64,000 nucleotides of DNA from the NCBI GenBank assembly GCA_964035575.1, contig OZ037850.1:434001-498000 (forward strand). The letters run 5' to 3'. How positions within the stretch are numbered: the stretch's first letter is position 1; each line of letters begins with the position of its first letter. Origin of the DNA: Rhynchopus sp. YZ270_cl-10 (Eukaryota > Euglenozoa > Diplonemea > Diplonemida > Diplonemidae). The notes under the pieces are model-generated. The model was not told the DNA's origin. It searched no databases and was given only the letters and a program-made list of their open reading frames with translations. Positions 1 to 9,707 of the stretch are shown here, in pieces. The position numbers and the translations under genes were made by a program.

Positions 1-906
1 TGAGTCATTACTCTCGGAGTTTAGCAACTGAAAGTGAAGGTGCGGCTCGGGACAGAACCCGACATCGCCACTCTTCGCGATGACATCACCACGCGACACT
101 TTGTCACCTACCTTCACTGCAATCGAATTTGTTGCCAGATGCACATATTCTGCCACCCCTGCGGGGTCTCCTTTGGCGTCCACTAGGGCAATGGTGACAC
201 TATTCCACTTGAACAACGTGGACACATGCACACCCGACACTGTGTTCTCATCCTGCGCCGCAACCACCACACCGTCCGCCACTGCAACAATGGGCGTCCC
301 CACGGGGCACCTGAAGTCAACAGAATGGTAGTTTCCTGCAAAGTGGTGGGTGAATGCGGAGCCGTAGCCTTGGGTGCAGAGGAATCTGTCGCCGTGGAGT
401 GGAAAGGAGAGGTTTTTGTGTGAATCAGCGGGAGGCATGCTTGGTGAGGAGTGTTTGGTGACGTCCTGCACGTCGGAGTCGATCTTGATGTCGTCGAGAG
501 ACGACTCAGGGAGCGTGCAAAGGTCGAGGATGGTGCACGGTGGCACAACAGCGATGAATGTGATGCAGTCCTGCACAGTGCCCGCCGCATCTCTGAACGT
601 GCTATGTGTCAGGGTTGCGCCGGAAGCCCCAACAACACCCCTCGCAGACTCACCCGCAACAGATATGGTGAACGACAAAGGCTTCTCCTGTACGTTCACA
701 GCAGACAGCGAACCACTCCCAGGGTCCATCGCAATTTCTGGTACTTCACTAGAGTCCAGCCCCGGAGGCAGTTCTTCTGTCCCAAGCCACCACCGTGACT
801 TCCGTGGCAACGTCTGGTCAACCACGTGGCATCCGATGGTGGCATCCTTAAAAAACTGCTGGGATGCCCCGTTTTCTGTCCCCTTCGACTTTCTTTTTCT
901 GGTCAT
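1..906 (-). CDS. M23-type (LytM/lysostaphin-like) metallopeptidase, C-terminus cut by window edge
   Basis: The frame is open for 302 codons from the ATG at 906 to the window edge. The last third carries the M23 signature: a His-rich stretch HHFAGNYHSVDF (zinc His about 187/188, zinc Asp 197), then GTPIVAVADGVV, GDKVSRGDVIAKSG and PHLHF with the catalytic and zinc HxH at about 289-291. M23 enzymes are zinc endopeptidases that cut peptide cross-links, best known from bacterial cell-wall turnover. In a phagotrophic eukaryote the substrate could be ingested bacterial wall, but that is inference. The first 160 residues are unlike the family and begin with a basic MTRKRKSK stretch; I see no signal peptide. 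Only the extreme C-terminus is missing. ACAACACACA lies just before the ATG, as in two other genes here. Confidence 0.75.
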   Translation of the reverse strand, partial: MTRKRKSKGTENGASQQFFKDATIGCHVVDQTLPRKSRWWLGTEELPPGLDSSEVPEIAMDPGSGSLSAVNVQEKPLSFTISVAGESARGVVGASGATLTHSTFRDAAGTVQDCITFIAVVPPCTILDLCTLPESSLDDIKIDSDVQDVTKHSSPSMPPADSHKNLSFPLHGDRFLCTQGYGSAFTHHFAGNYHSVDFRCPVGTPIVAVADGVVVAAQDENTVSGVHVSTLFKWNSVTIALVDAKGDPAGVAEYVHLATNSIAVKVGDKVSRGDVIAKSGDVGFCPEPHLHFQLLNSESNDS

Positions 907-912
907 TTTCAA

Positions 913-922
913 TGTGTGTTGT
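913..922 (-). promoter_or_regulatory. CA-rich leader motif ACAACACACA before the M23 gene
   Basis: In the sense direction ACAACACACA ends six bases before the start codon. The identical 10-mer sits 5 bases before the ATG at 40986 and 2 bases before the ATG at 53536. It could be a start-site, translation-context or 5'-leader element. Its role is unknown. Confidence 0.35.
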
Positions 923-1134
923 TTCTGAGTAAAAGTAGAGGGAGAAGGGAGGAGGGGAAAAAAATGAAATGTTTTGCGGAGTTTTTTGAGAATATAAGGG
1001 GCGCTTCGTACAAGAAAGAAAAAAAGATAGAAAAGATGAAAGAGCACCCTACCCTATACAGATCTTACAAAGGGTGAGGTGGCAACAGGCTGTATTGGAT
1101 GCTCGATGTATTTCATCCGTTAGACATGGATGGC

Positions 1135-1285
1135 ACCTACCGGGTATCGTGAAAAACTGGGTTTTGCAAATATCAGATTCATTACAGGGTATTAAATACC
1201 GGGTTTTTATGACCCATTTGGACCCGGTAATAAAGAATTTAAAACCTGGTAATTCCCGGTACCCGTTACCGTCCATCCATTAGAA
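1135..1285. repeat. Cluster of ACCGGGTA / TACCCGGT words
   Basis: Within 150 bases the words accgggtatc, aataccgggttt, acccggtaataa, aacctggtaatt and cccggtacccgt alternate in direct and inverted orientation, giving several small palindromes. No coding potential. It may be a degenerate foldback element or a protein-binding cluster. Confidence 0.4.
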
Positions 1286-1703
1286 TGGTTCAATTGAGGG
1301 ACAAAAATGCAGCTCCGTTCTGGATGGTAAAATACATTTTAAAACACTACGACCACAGAGAGATAGGTGAGGAAAAATGCACCAAAAAATAAACCCCTCA
1401 TTTTTTTTTTTTTCGCTGTGTTGGGCGTCCTTAAAACAAAGATGGAGCTTTGGAAGAGGAGTGGGCCTTGTTGGGGTACACCATCTTCAAATCTCTTGGA
1501 ATAAAAAAAAATGAGGGCAATCAGATGCACAAAAGTTATCGGGGGGATTGCTTTTTTGAAAGATCGGTGCAAATCCTTTTCACATAAAAAAAATGTTCTT
1601 TGTGAAAATGAGTTGAACCCGTCTCAAAGCATGGCGTCATTTCGAAAGCCGCTAAAGTGGCGCTTGGGGTGTAGGGTTAAAAAGAAGGAAAAAAACAAAA
1701 AAA

Positions 1704-1746
1704 AAGTTTATAAGATGATCCTAAGCCTCTCGTGCTTAGTCACCTT
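1704..1746 (+). repeat. SINE-like repeat, family D (short copy)
   Basis: Matches the dispersed unit that starts AAGTTTATAAGATGATCC and continues AAGCCTCTCGTGCTTAGTCACC. It recurs near 3828, 20331, 34520, 36685, 36981 and 51012 in this window. CTAAGC and GCTTAG can pair as a hairpin with a 7-base loop, which looks tRNA-like, but the tRNA origin is inference. Confidence 0.6.
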
Positions 1747-2566
1747 TAACAAAAGAAAAAGTCTCACAAACAGCGAGGTGTGTACCGAGCAGCCTCCTTA
1801 TTCGGGTAGTGGGGGTTTTGAGGTTTTTGTGGGGGGTTTGACATTGCATCACAATGTTGCAACGAGGGAAATGGAGTTTTATGTCACTGGTGACGGTTAC
1901 TAATAAAACAGTGTTATTTTTTTTTTTGGGGGGGGGGATATAAAAATAGCCAGGGGAGCGTGATAATGGCGGGCAGCGCGAATGTTATGAATAAAACAAA
2001 TGGAAGTTGAAACAAAGATGATACTTTTTTTGCTTTTATTTGTCTTCTCGTTCCATTCGAAAAAAACAACAACAACGTAGAACATCTGTGGGTTTTGCGT
2101 GTGAACGTTGTTCATCAGATATTTTCGGAATTTGAAGAAAAAAAAAAATCGGTCCGATGTCTTCAAACAAAGGCCAAAGCGGAGTTGATAGACCTCCAAA
2201 AGGGGGCACTGGGTGTATGGCTTGTTTACCTACCTCAGGAAAAACCCCCCCAATCGTTTTTTTTTTAAAGGCGTTTCTTTTCATTTTTGCACACCAACAG
2301 CAACAGAAAAACCACCTTCATTACGTTTTTTTTTTTGTAGTTTCGACAATCACCTGTCCGAGGACAGGTTCTGTACACAAAGTCGCCCCGAAGGCTAATA
2401 ATTTTTAAAAAGGTGTCGCTACGAATAAATAGTACACAATACATCATTTTCTATAACTCCCCTCCCCCTTTAAATGGAGGGGTCTTTACGCTCTCTCTAA
2501 GCAACCCCTTTTGATAATCTGAAAACGGTTGGACGGTCTTCATGCCTAAAACGTTTTCCCCTCCCT

Positions 2567-3650
2567 CTAATGCCCGACCGCCTTATTCCATTCTTCCTCT
2601 GAGGAATGGAACTCTGTGCAGAATACCCAGTCTTTGTGGAAGGAGGTACTTTGCTTGTTCCATGCAATGTGTGCAGGGCTTTGGGCTTCAAGCTTTTCTT
2701 CTTGTTCAGAGAATAGGGCAAGGAAATCGAAGTCTGCAGAGAGCGAGACGTTCATGATGACTTGGTCTGTGCCGGGGACAAGACAGAGCGTAAGGCTTTG
2801 CACACCGAAGCTGCGGAGACTGCGCACCACCTCAGGCAGAATCGTTTTGTGGAAGTCGAGGTACTGCGGCAGACGCCCTTCCTTGAGCGTCGTGATGTAG
2901 GTGCGTGTCGTGGAACGGCGTGATTTGAGTGACATAGGCGCCGCCACGCCATCGCTGTCGGGATATGAAACTCCATTGTGTGTGGAAGGTGTGCAGAAGC
3001 CAGGTAGGCCGCTCAAAAGCTTCTCGCGCCATGGTTCAACCACAACCTCTAGCCCAATACCGTCGTCAGCCTCGCCCCGTTCAAGAACCCGTGTGCCCCC
3101 AAGCTCGCGGAACCGAGTGTCCACGTCCCGCCCAAACCCGCAAAAATTCTCATAGTTCTGGTCCCCCAAGCACAGCACGCAGTACCGCACCCCAGAGAGC
3201 GCGTTGTCGCCAAAACCCTTTTTCAAAGCGCGGCAGAACTTCCGTGCATTGTCGGGTGGGCCGCCGTCGCCGCTTGTTGCAGCTATTATCTGTTAGTGTG
3301 GAATTTGAATATTGAAAAATACAACCCTAAGCCATGCTTGAGGTATCGTACTGCAAAAGAAAAGTGTTGCCGTTTGCTACAGTTGCCTTTTTGATGGGTG
3401 TTGAGTGTCATAGTGCGTGCATACCACCAAGATCGGAAGACTCGCAACCCCCTTCTCTGAAAGCTGGTTCAGTGTGAGGCATTCGCTCTTCTTGGGGTCT
3501 ACAAGCTTCCGTTCGATGGCTTCGGTGAACATGTTCTTGCATATGCTCTGTGGGGTGTTTCGGTGCAGGGTGAACACAAAGCAGGATTGCGGTATCAAAA
3601 TGATGGGATTGCGGGTACCGTAAGTGAACGAGGGCGGTACAACCGCTCGT
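2567..3650 (-). CDS. Flavodoxin domain fused to L-rhamnose-mutarotase-like domain
   Basis: At least two exons. Exon 1 (3425 up to about 3650, 5' end unsettled) encodes the first flavodoxin strand and P-loop region (FVFTLHRNTPQSICKNMF) and ends at a GTATGC donor. Intron 3290-3424 ends in CTAACAG. Exon 2 (2567-3289) continues IIAATSGDGGPPDNA, then CLGDQNYENFCGFG and GEADDG, the FMN-binding pattern of the P450-reductase and sulfite-reductase flavodoxin family. No FAD/NADPH reductase domain follows. The last 110 residues (from TYITTLKEGRLPQYL, with FHKTILPEVVRSLRSFG) instead look like the dimeric alpha/beta-barrel L-rhamnose mutarotase family (DUF718). A further 5' exon starting at an ATG near 3737, with donor GGGG|GTATCT, would join in phase but is speculative. 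The flavodoxin call is strong, the mutarotase call moderate. Confidence 0.7.
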
Positions 3651-4421
3651 CAGCCGCCGGCCCACCTTCCACTGAAGAGTTGCGAGCTTACAGATACCCC
3701 CAATGAGAAGCAAAGTGGAACGATGGATATGTCTCACAGTGCATACACATCTGTTCTACCAAAGGGCTATTGAGGGTGCACGCTGTTGCCGAGTAGCAAG
3801 TTTCTTCATCACAGCAAACATGAAGAAAAGTTTATAAGATGATCCTAAGCCTCTCGTGCTTTGTCACCTTGATCGAAAAGATGAAAGGGATATGTGCCTC
3901 TCTCGTGCACACGTGTGTTGGGGTTGAAGATCACGTAGACCAAAGGCATACCTCGGCATTTCCTGTCTGTGAGCCATAGACAAACCCAACTGCAGGAAGG
4001 GGTGGCATTGTCCCGTTGCTGTTCTCTTCTGTTTTGACGCTACAAATAGAAAATGTTGTGGGAAAAGCAAAAGAGAGAGAGAGAGAGAGAGAGAGAGCTG
4101 TGTATGTTCCCTGTCAGTGTCGTGATGTTGTTGTCAGGGCAAGGAAGCGGGGGGGGGCTGAAATGGTTCAAAAAAGGACTTTCTTTTACTTTCTACTTAT
4201 TGAAACAACACCCCTCCATCCTCGATCAAATCTAACATTTGTGTACAAAATCTATAAAACGTTGCCAAAAAAAGGGAGAAAGGCTGGTAAGATGACCCAC
4301 CTGGCCAAAAAAAAAAATTGGGTTATTTTGCGAGCCAATGTATTCACTATTGTTTTTGCTATGCTATTATCCAGACACGCCCTTCACTATGCTGTGCCGA
4401 CTAACACCCCTCCCTTCTGGC
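3651..4421. other. Spacer with family D SINE-like copy and GA tract
   Basis: Contains a family D copy at 3828-3870 and a (GA)n microsatellite at about 4073-4098. Part may hold a 5' exon of the flavodoxin gene (near 3698-3737). I see no other gene. Confidence 0.5.
3828..3870 (+). repeat. SINE-like repeat, family D (short copy)
   Basis: Nearly identical to the copies at 1704 and 20331 over about 43 bases, with one change (gctttgtc for gcttagtc). Confidence 0.6.
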
Positions 4422-6158
4422 CTATGGCATTTCCCTTCCACGGGCTTCCATTGGCGATTTTGGGTGTTGAAAGGGGATGCTTTCTTCTGCTTCAGTGGCT
4501 GCACCTTGGAGGGTTTCGTGGCCATGTGACGGGGACCGGCACGTGTCCCCTGAGCTTGGGTCTCTGAAGTCTTCTGGTGGCAGGTCCAGGCTGAAGCCTC
4601 GCGAATCAACACCAACACTGGTGGGTGCTTCCGACGTAAGGAGCTTCTGCCCAGGCGAGTCTGCCGTGTCCGAGCGTGCAAACGCGCCCACCTCCTCCTC
4701 CCCTTGCACCTCCTGGTACGGTGTGACAGAGAACCCAGAAAAACCCCCCTGGTCCATCACCACGGAACGTCCAATGAGCGACAGCAGAAGTGCCTGCTCG
4801 TCAGCGGGGTTCAAGGATGCGGTGGAGGTCTGCCGTGTGAGTCGCGTGTCGTCGAGTGCCTGGCGGAGAGTGTCGGAGGTGTCTTGTCTCTCGACCTCGC
4901 GTGCATGGCTGAACGGTGCTGACTCTAAGGGGGCTTCATCTGCATCGCAGGTGGAGGTGGCCTGTGGGGATTGATTTGGAAAGGAAAAAAGACGATATTT
5001 AGTGGGCAGTGCGGACACCCGAGGTATTCCACTATTTATTGTTTTCATCAAATCATTTTTTTTCTCACAACGTAGCAACCTACTCCACTAGTCTTGAACT
5101 GCAATATCACTAATATATTTCCACAAAAAATTACCCCTCCATACCATGTCCGCTACGGGCGACACTGCGGCTCTGTAGAGCGGGGTTGCAGGGAGGTACG
5201 AGACGGAGGACTTGATGGGTGTTGTGGGGACGACAATGGCGAGGGCGGGGCTGGCTGCGGGGGAGACCACACGGGGCGGGGCTTTCAGGGAGATCACATC
5301 GAAGCCGCCCCTGGAACCACCACCTCCATTACCTCCAGTAGCACCCCCACGCACCGGCGACACCAACGCCACACCCTTGACACCTTTGACATCCTTGGCA
5401 ACACCACCCCACCCACGCTCAGGCGCCCTAGGGGAAAGCCGCGCAATGTCCCCACTCCCCTCCCTCGTCCCTGCAGACGGTGGCGTAGCTGCGTGCGTTG
5501 TGTGTGCTGGGGTGCCTTCTCCTCTTCCTTCCCCCTCCGACCACGAAAATGCACATCGGGGGCATGTTACGGTTGCTGGTTTGTCCGGTGTGCCTATATC
5601 TGTGTCAGTGTGCGACCCGAATTTTGCCAAAGAAGTTAAAGATGCTGGCGGAGCAATCGCCTGCACCTTATCCAAAGCGGATATCAGCTGTGCCACCTTG
5701 CCGCGCAGCTGATCTGCGTCGACTGTCTGGATGGGCGACACATTTGGGGGGGAGGTGTACTGCGGCTTCTTCAGTGGCCGAGGAGGCGACACCTGGGGTA
5801 TTGGAGAGCGGGCTGTCATGCCACCCCCTAGCCGCGGGAGGGGGTCGAACAGCATAGACCTCGACCCTGCCGACGGCGCGCCTGCACTGCTCTGTGTGAA
5901 CGCACTCACCTCCGGTTGTTGCTGTGCCGACCAGGCTCGCACACCGCCACCCAAATGCCTGCGATGCACCCCCCATTGGTTGCCATATTCCCGGCTCTCT
6001 GCGCGCAGGGCTTCCTGGCTGGGGGCCGCGCTGAACGCAGGGGAGTGCTGTGTAGTAGGTAGAAGCACGGAGGTGTTTGTATTGACCCCCTTTGGCAGCA
6101 ATGCCTCTTCAAACCGCCGATATCGTTCGGCAGTTATCTGTATGGCCTGATGCGACAT
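4422..6158 (-). CDS. Proline/serine-rich disordered protein, unrecognised
   Basis: Two exons, 5145-6158 and 4422-4961, separated by intron 4962-5144 (donor GTATGG after GACATG, acceptor CCCCACAG). Both exons are in phase 0 at the junction, giving about 517 residues. The start MSHQAIQITAERYRRFEEALLP looks like a short helix. The rest is rich in Pro, Ser, Gly and Ala with SP/TP sites (for example PIPQVSPPRPLKK) and looks intrinsically disordered, with one possible CPRC pair. I recognise no domain. The SP/TP sites suggest phosphorylation, but that is inference. Its 5' side abuts the foldback repeat island. Confidence 0.6.
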
Positions 6159-6186
6159 TTTGGGTGTGTACTAGAATTGTGGATGG

Positions 6187-7415
6187 ATGGATGGGTGTAC
6201 CGGGGGGGGGGTTAGGGGGTACGACTCCAGCCATTTTTTGCGCACGGAAAATTCATTTGGCATTATCTGGTCATCTCCAAGGCAACTGCGGGTGAAAAAC
6301 ACCCTCAGAGTGGGTCACAGGGGGCCTGTGGGTCGAAAAACGACCCAGAAGCCACCCCAGAATACAAAAAAATGGAAAAAAATAGTGAAAAAACGGCTTT
6401 TTTCACGTTTTGGCCACTTTGGGCAAAATAGCGATTTTTCGAGAAAAAAATCAAAAACCGGGATATTTTTTGACATCACAAAGCCTCCTTTGGCACAAAT
6501 ATACCCCAAAAGTGGCCTGTGAGTCCATTCCAACCTGTTTTGGACATATTTGACACTTTTGGAAGTGTTTTTTTGGTGTTTTTAGGTCAAAAAAATGCCC
6601 AAGACGTCCCCAAGACATCCCCAAGACACTTTGCACACCCCCTGTTACGGTCATATTTTTTTCGTTTTTTTGCCTGAAACCCCCAAAATACCCCTCCCGG
6701 ACCCCACATAGTCCCGAATATCCATCACACACCCACTCAGAGTGAGTAGAAGCACCCCAAAAAAAATATTTTTTAAAGCCCTTCAACTTCAACATGGATG
6801 CTGCCGAAACTGAAGCACAATTTTAGGGCTTTAAAAAATATTTTTTTTGGGGTGCTTCTACTCACTCTGAGTGGGTGTGTGATGGATATTCGGGACTATG
6901 TGGGGTCCGGGAGGGGTATTTTGGGGGTTTCAGGCAAAAAAACGAAAAAAATATGACCGTAACAGGGGGTGTGCAAAGTGTCTTGGGGATGTCTTGGGGA
7001 CGTCTTGGGCATTTTTTTGACCTAAAAACACCAAAAAAACACTTCCAAAAGTGTCAAATATGTCCAAAACAGGTTGGAATGGACTCACAGGCCACTTTTG
7101 GGGTATATTTGTGCCAAAGGAGGCTTTGTGATGTCAAAAAATATCCCGGTTTTTGATTTTTTTCTCGAAAAATCGCTATTTTGCCCAAAGTGGCCAAAAC
7201 GTGAAAAAAGCCGTTTTTTCACTATTTTTTTCCATTTTTTTGTATTCTGGGGTGGCTTCTGGGTCGTTTTTCGACCCACAGGCCCCCTGTGACCCACTCT
7301 GAGGGTGTTTTTCACCCGCAGTTGCCTTGGAGATGGCCAGATAATGCCAAATGAATTTTCCGTGCGTTTGGTCCCAGCCAAAATGGCTGGAGTCGTATCC
7401 CCTAGGGGGGGGGGG
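6187..7415. mobile_element. Large foldback (inverted-repeat) element, about 0.6 kb arms
   Basis: The sequence from about 6215 to 6792 returns as its reverse complement from about 6835 to 7400, around a unique spacer near 6793-6834. The arms are almost identical, so the same peptides appear in mirror-image frames, for example around 6315-6533 and 7074-7292. Both ends sit in poly-G (about 6201-6210 and 7405-7415) next to ACGACTCCAGCCATTTT; the left end has a small deletion relative to the right. I see no transposase. Near-identity of the arms argues for recent origin or gene conversion. The best label is a non-autonomous foldback/MITE-type DNA element. Confidence 0.7.
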
Positions 7416-8789
7416 TTTAGAGGGTCGCATTGGCTAACGTTTTTATGTAATTTTTATTATTTTTTCGCTGGTGGACCATTTCAGTGGTGACCCACACCCT
7501 GTGCCACCCCAAAAATGGGTTTCCGGGGGTTTTTGGGGGGTTTTGCGGCAAAAAACGTGAAAAAACGTAAAAAAATGCGTTTTTATTGGTGTTTTCATGA
7601 TTTTGTACTGTATACAGCCTATGATTGGAGGAATTTGACATATTTGACTAAATAATTCAAACCAAGATCGGTTCGAAGGGTCCAAAAGGGTGCAGCTCGT
7701 CGAAATCAGGCCCACAGGACCCCCAGGAGTACGATTTCCACCGGAGAGTGACCCCAAGAGGCCTCTGGCATCCCTAATTTGGCATTTTCTGCCTCCCCCC
7801 ACAGCCGTGCATTTCGAGCCCCAGCTGAAGCACTTCATCAGGACACGCCATACACACGCCCCTGATCTGCTCCCCATCCACGAACCTCCTCACGAACTCA
7901 GCAGCATCCTCAGACGCTTTTTGTGAGGGGGAGGTCGTTTTTTTATTTGTTACGCCTGGCAGGGTAGGAGAAGGTGGGCAGTGAGGGGGGAGGGGTGAGG
8001 GGGGTGTTTGAGGCGCATACGCACGGGTTCAGGGGGTCATGTTCAACTCAATATTTCAAACCAAGATCGGTTCGAAGGGTCCAAAAGGGTGCAGCTGGCC
8101 GAAATCAGGCCCACAGGACCCCCAGGAGTACGATTTCCACAGGAGAGTGACCCCAAGAGGCCTCTGGCGGCCCTAAATTGGCATTTTTTAGCCCAAAACC
8201 GCCCCTGCCCCCCCATCTGGGGGGGAGGGCAATTTTTCACTCCTTTTCCCCATTTCTAGTGCTTCTAAGTCCTCCAAAGGATAAAAAACCGGTTCCATTG
8301 GGTCCGCAGACCATTTTTGGGGGGGGGTATGTACCCAAATTTGCATCATACCCTACTTTATGTGATGGCCAGGGGAAAAGTCCTGGACTGGACAAGGGGT
8401 GGACAAGGGGTGGACAAGCACTTTTTTTGACTCAAAAACTCAAAAAAAATCATTTGTAAGTGGTACAGAAGCCTGTTGGTCGTTGAAATCAGGTCCACAG
8501 GACCCCTGGGACCCGATTTGCACCGGAGAGTCACCAAAATAGACCTCTGGTGATCCAAAAAAATCAATTTTTTTGCTAAAAAACCACTTTTGCCCATTTT
8601 GGGGTAAAAGTCCATTTTTCACTAATTTTCCCCATTTTGGGTATTTCTGAGCCCACCAAAGTGTAAAAAAATGGTTTCATTGGATCCTCCGAACATTTTT
8701 GGGGTGGGTATGTGTCTAGTTTTCCACGGGAAACGAGTATCTATGTCACAAAAAATTTTTATTTCACTTTTTGTGAGGACAATGCGACC
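7416..8789. mobile_element. Repeat block with diverged terminal inverted repeats and three direct repeats
   Basis: GTCGCATTG near 7418 and its inverse near 8780 begin two segments of about 115 bases that both run to CCACCCCAAAAATG, in inverted orientation and diverged. Inside are three direct repeats at about 7655-7790, 8055-8190 and 8470-8560, each built around CCCACAGGACCCC and CCGGAGAGTGACC-like words. The first two are near identical, the third is diverged. There is no coding potential. It looks like a non-autonomous DNA element or satellite fragment next to the foldback. Confidence 0.5.
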
Positions 8790-9045
8790 CCCTAGGCATA
8801 GTGTGCAGACGAACATTTTTGGTTCGTCGACGAACAAAATGTTCGTCGGTTTTGTTCGTCGATGTTCGTCGACGAACATCGACGAACATCGACGAACAGG
8901 TCCCTGCCACAAGGGCAACCCACGACGAACAACGACGAACATCGACGAACAACGACGAACATCGACGAACAATTTTTTTTTTCCCCCCCACGACGAACAT
9001 CGACGAACATTTTGTTCGTCTGCACACTATGCCTAGGGGGGGGGT
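8788..9045. mobile_element. Palindromic mini-element of CGACGAACAT repeats with perfect ends
   Basis: It is bounded by inverted repeats of about 28 bases that read CCCCCTAGGCATAGTGTG and continue CAGACGAACA. The interior is made of the 10-base unit CGACGAACAT and its variants in both orientations (about 8822-8898 and 8932-9010), interrupted by a unique stretch at 8899-8931 and a T8C7 tract near 8973. Many TTCGTCGACGAA palindromes result, so a single strand would fold extensively. A MITE is the simplest reading. Confidence 0.55.
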
Positions 9046-9707
9046 TACTATAACGATTTAAATCAAACACAATGTCATGTATAGTATTTCAATAAATTGA
9101 TAGCATAGATATAGGGGGAAAATGTCTAGGAAAAAGCCTGAGGTAAATATCTCCGTATACCCTGACGACGCAGAGAGCTGGCGTAGAGAGAATACAGCGG
9201 TCGCCATGAAACGAAAGAAAGATTTGAAATACACCAGCCCCTTCTCGTGAACAGTGTACCTTTGGTATATGATCGGCTGTATTGGGGGGTGGACAGTCTA
9301 TTACATCCATTTCGTGGTTTACATTTGATACGTAAGAAATAGACATAGAGAGCAGAGTGCAATGACAAAAAAAATGGCATCAATTTTCAAAAAATGGGGG
9401 GAGTTGTGGGGAAGGGGGATCATTCGATAGGACACCTCTTTTTGTCTAGACTCGGCCGTGGTAGTGCTATGTCTGTGTGTGTTAGAAGGAAAGAGAGAGA
9501 AGTAAAAGATGACCTTAAGTCTCGTCATCTTTATTTAAAAAAAAACCCCCCTGGAACGTTTTGAAAACCCGTTTTCCTAACCCCCCACCCCCCAAAATTT
9601 ATCAGATCAAGGGATCAATTACCCAGCATAATACATTTTTTTCTCTCTCTTTCTCTCACATTAAAGCCACCCCTAATTCCCCCATTTCTTTCCCAATAAA
9701 AGTTTTT
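9046..9707. other. Spacer with a family B SINE-like copy
   Basis: Contains the family B copy at 9216-9345 and a diverged family D fragment near 9505-9535. The remainder is low complexity. No gene seen. Confidence 0.5.
9216..9345 (+). repeat. SINE-like repeat, family B
   Basis: Shares the order GAAATACA, CTCGTGAACAGTGTACC, GATCGGCTGTA, GGGGGGTGGACA, TTTCGTGGTTTACAT with copies at 13655, 25985, 35485 and 52390. Confidence 0.6.

Larger units (their letters stand above)
923..2566. other. Gene-free spacer with ACCGGGTA-rich block and SINE-like copy
   Basis: No convincing gene. At about 1135-1285 ACCGGGTA-like words recur in both orientations. At 1704-1746 is a family D SINE-like copy. The rest is A/T homopolymer runs, a run of T then G near 1917-1938, and short frames with no recognisable protein. 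Confidence 0.6.

Noticed and set aside
5094-5712. Overlapping plus-strand frames
   Set aside because: Antisense of the proline-rich gene exon and intron, with no recognisable domain.
6315-7292. Mirror-image frames of about 70-115 codons in both arms of the foldback
   Set aside because: They arise from the inverted repeat; no recognisable protein and no codon bias.
8822-9010. Possible CRISPR-like array of CGACGAACAT units
   Set aside because: Units are 10 bases, occur in both orientations and have no unique spacers; the genome is eukaryotic.
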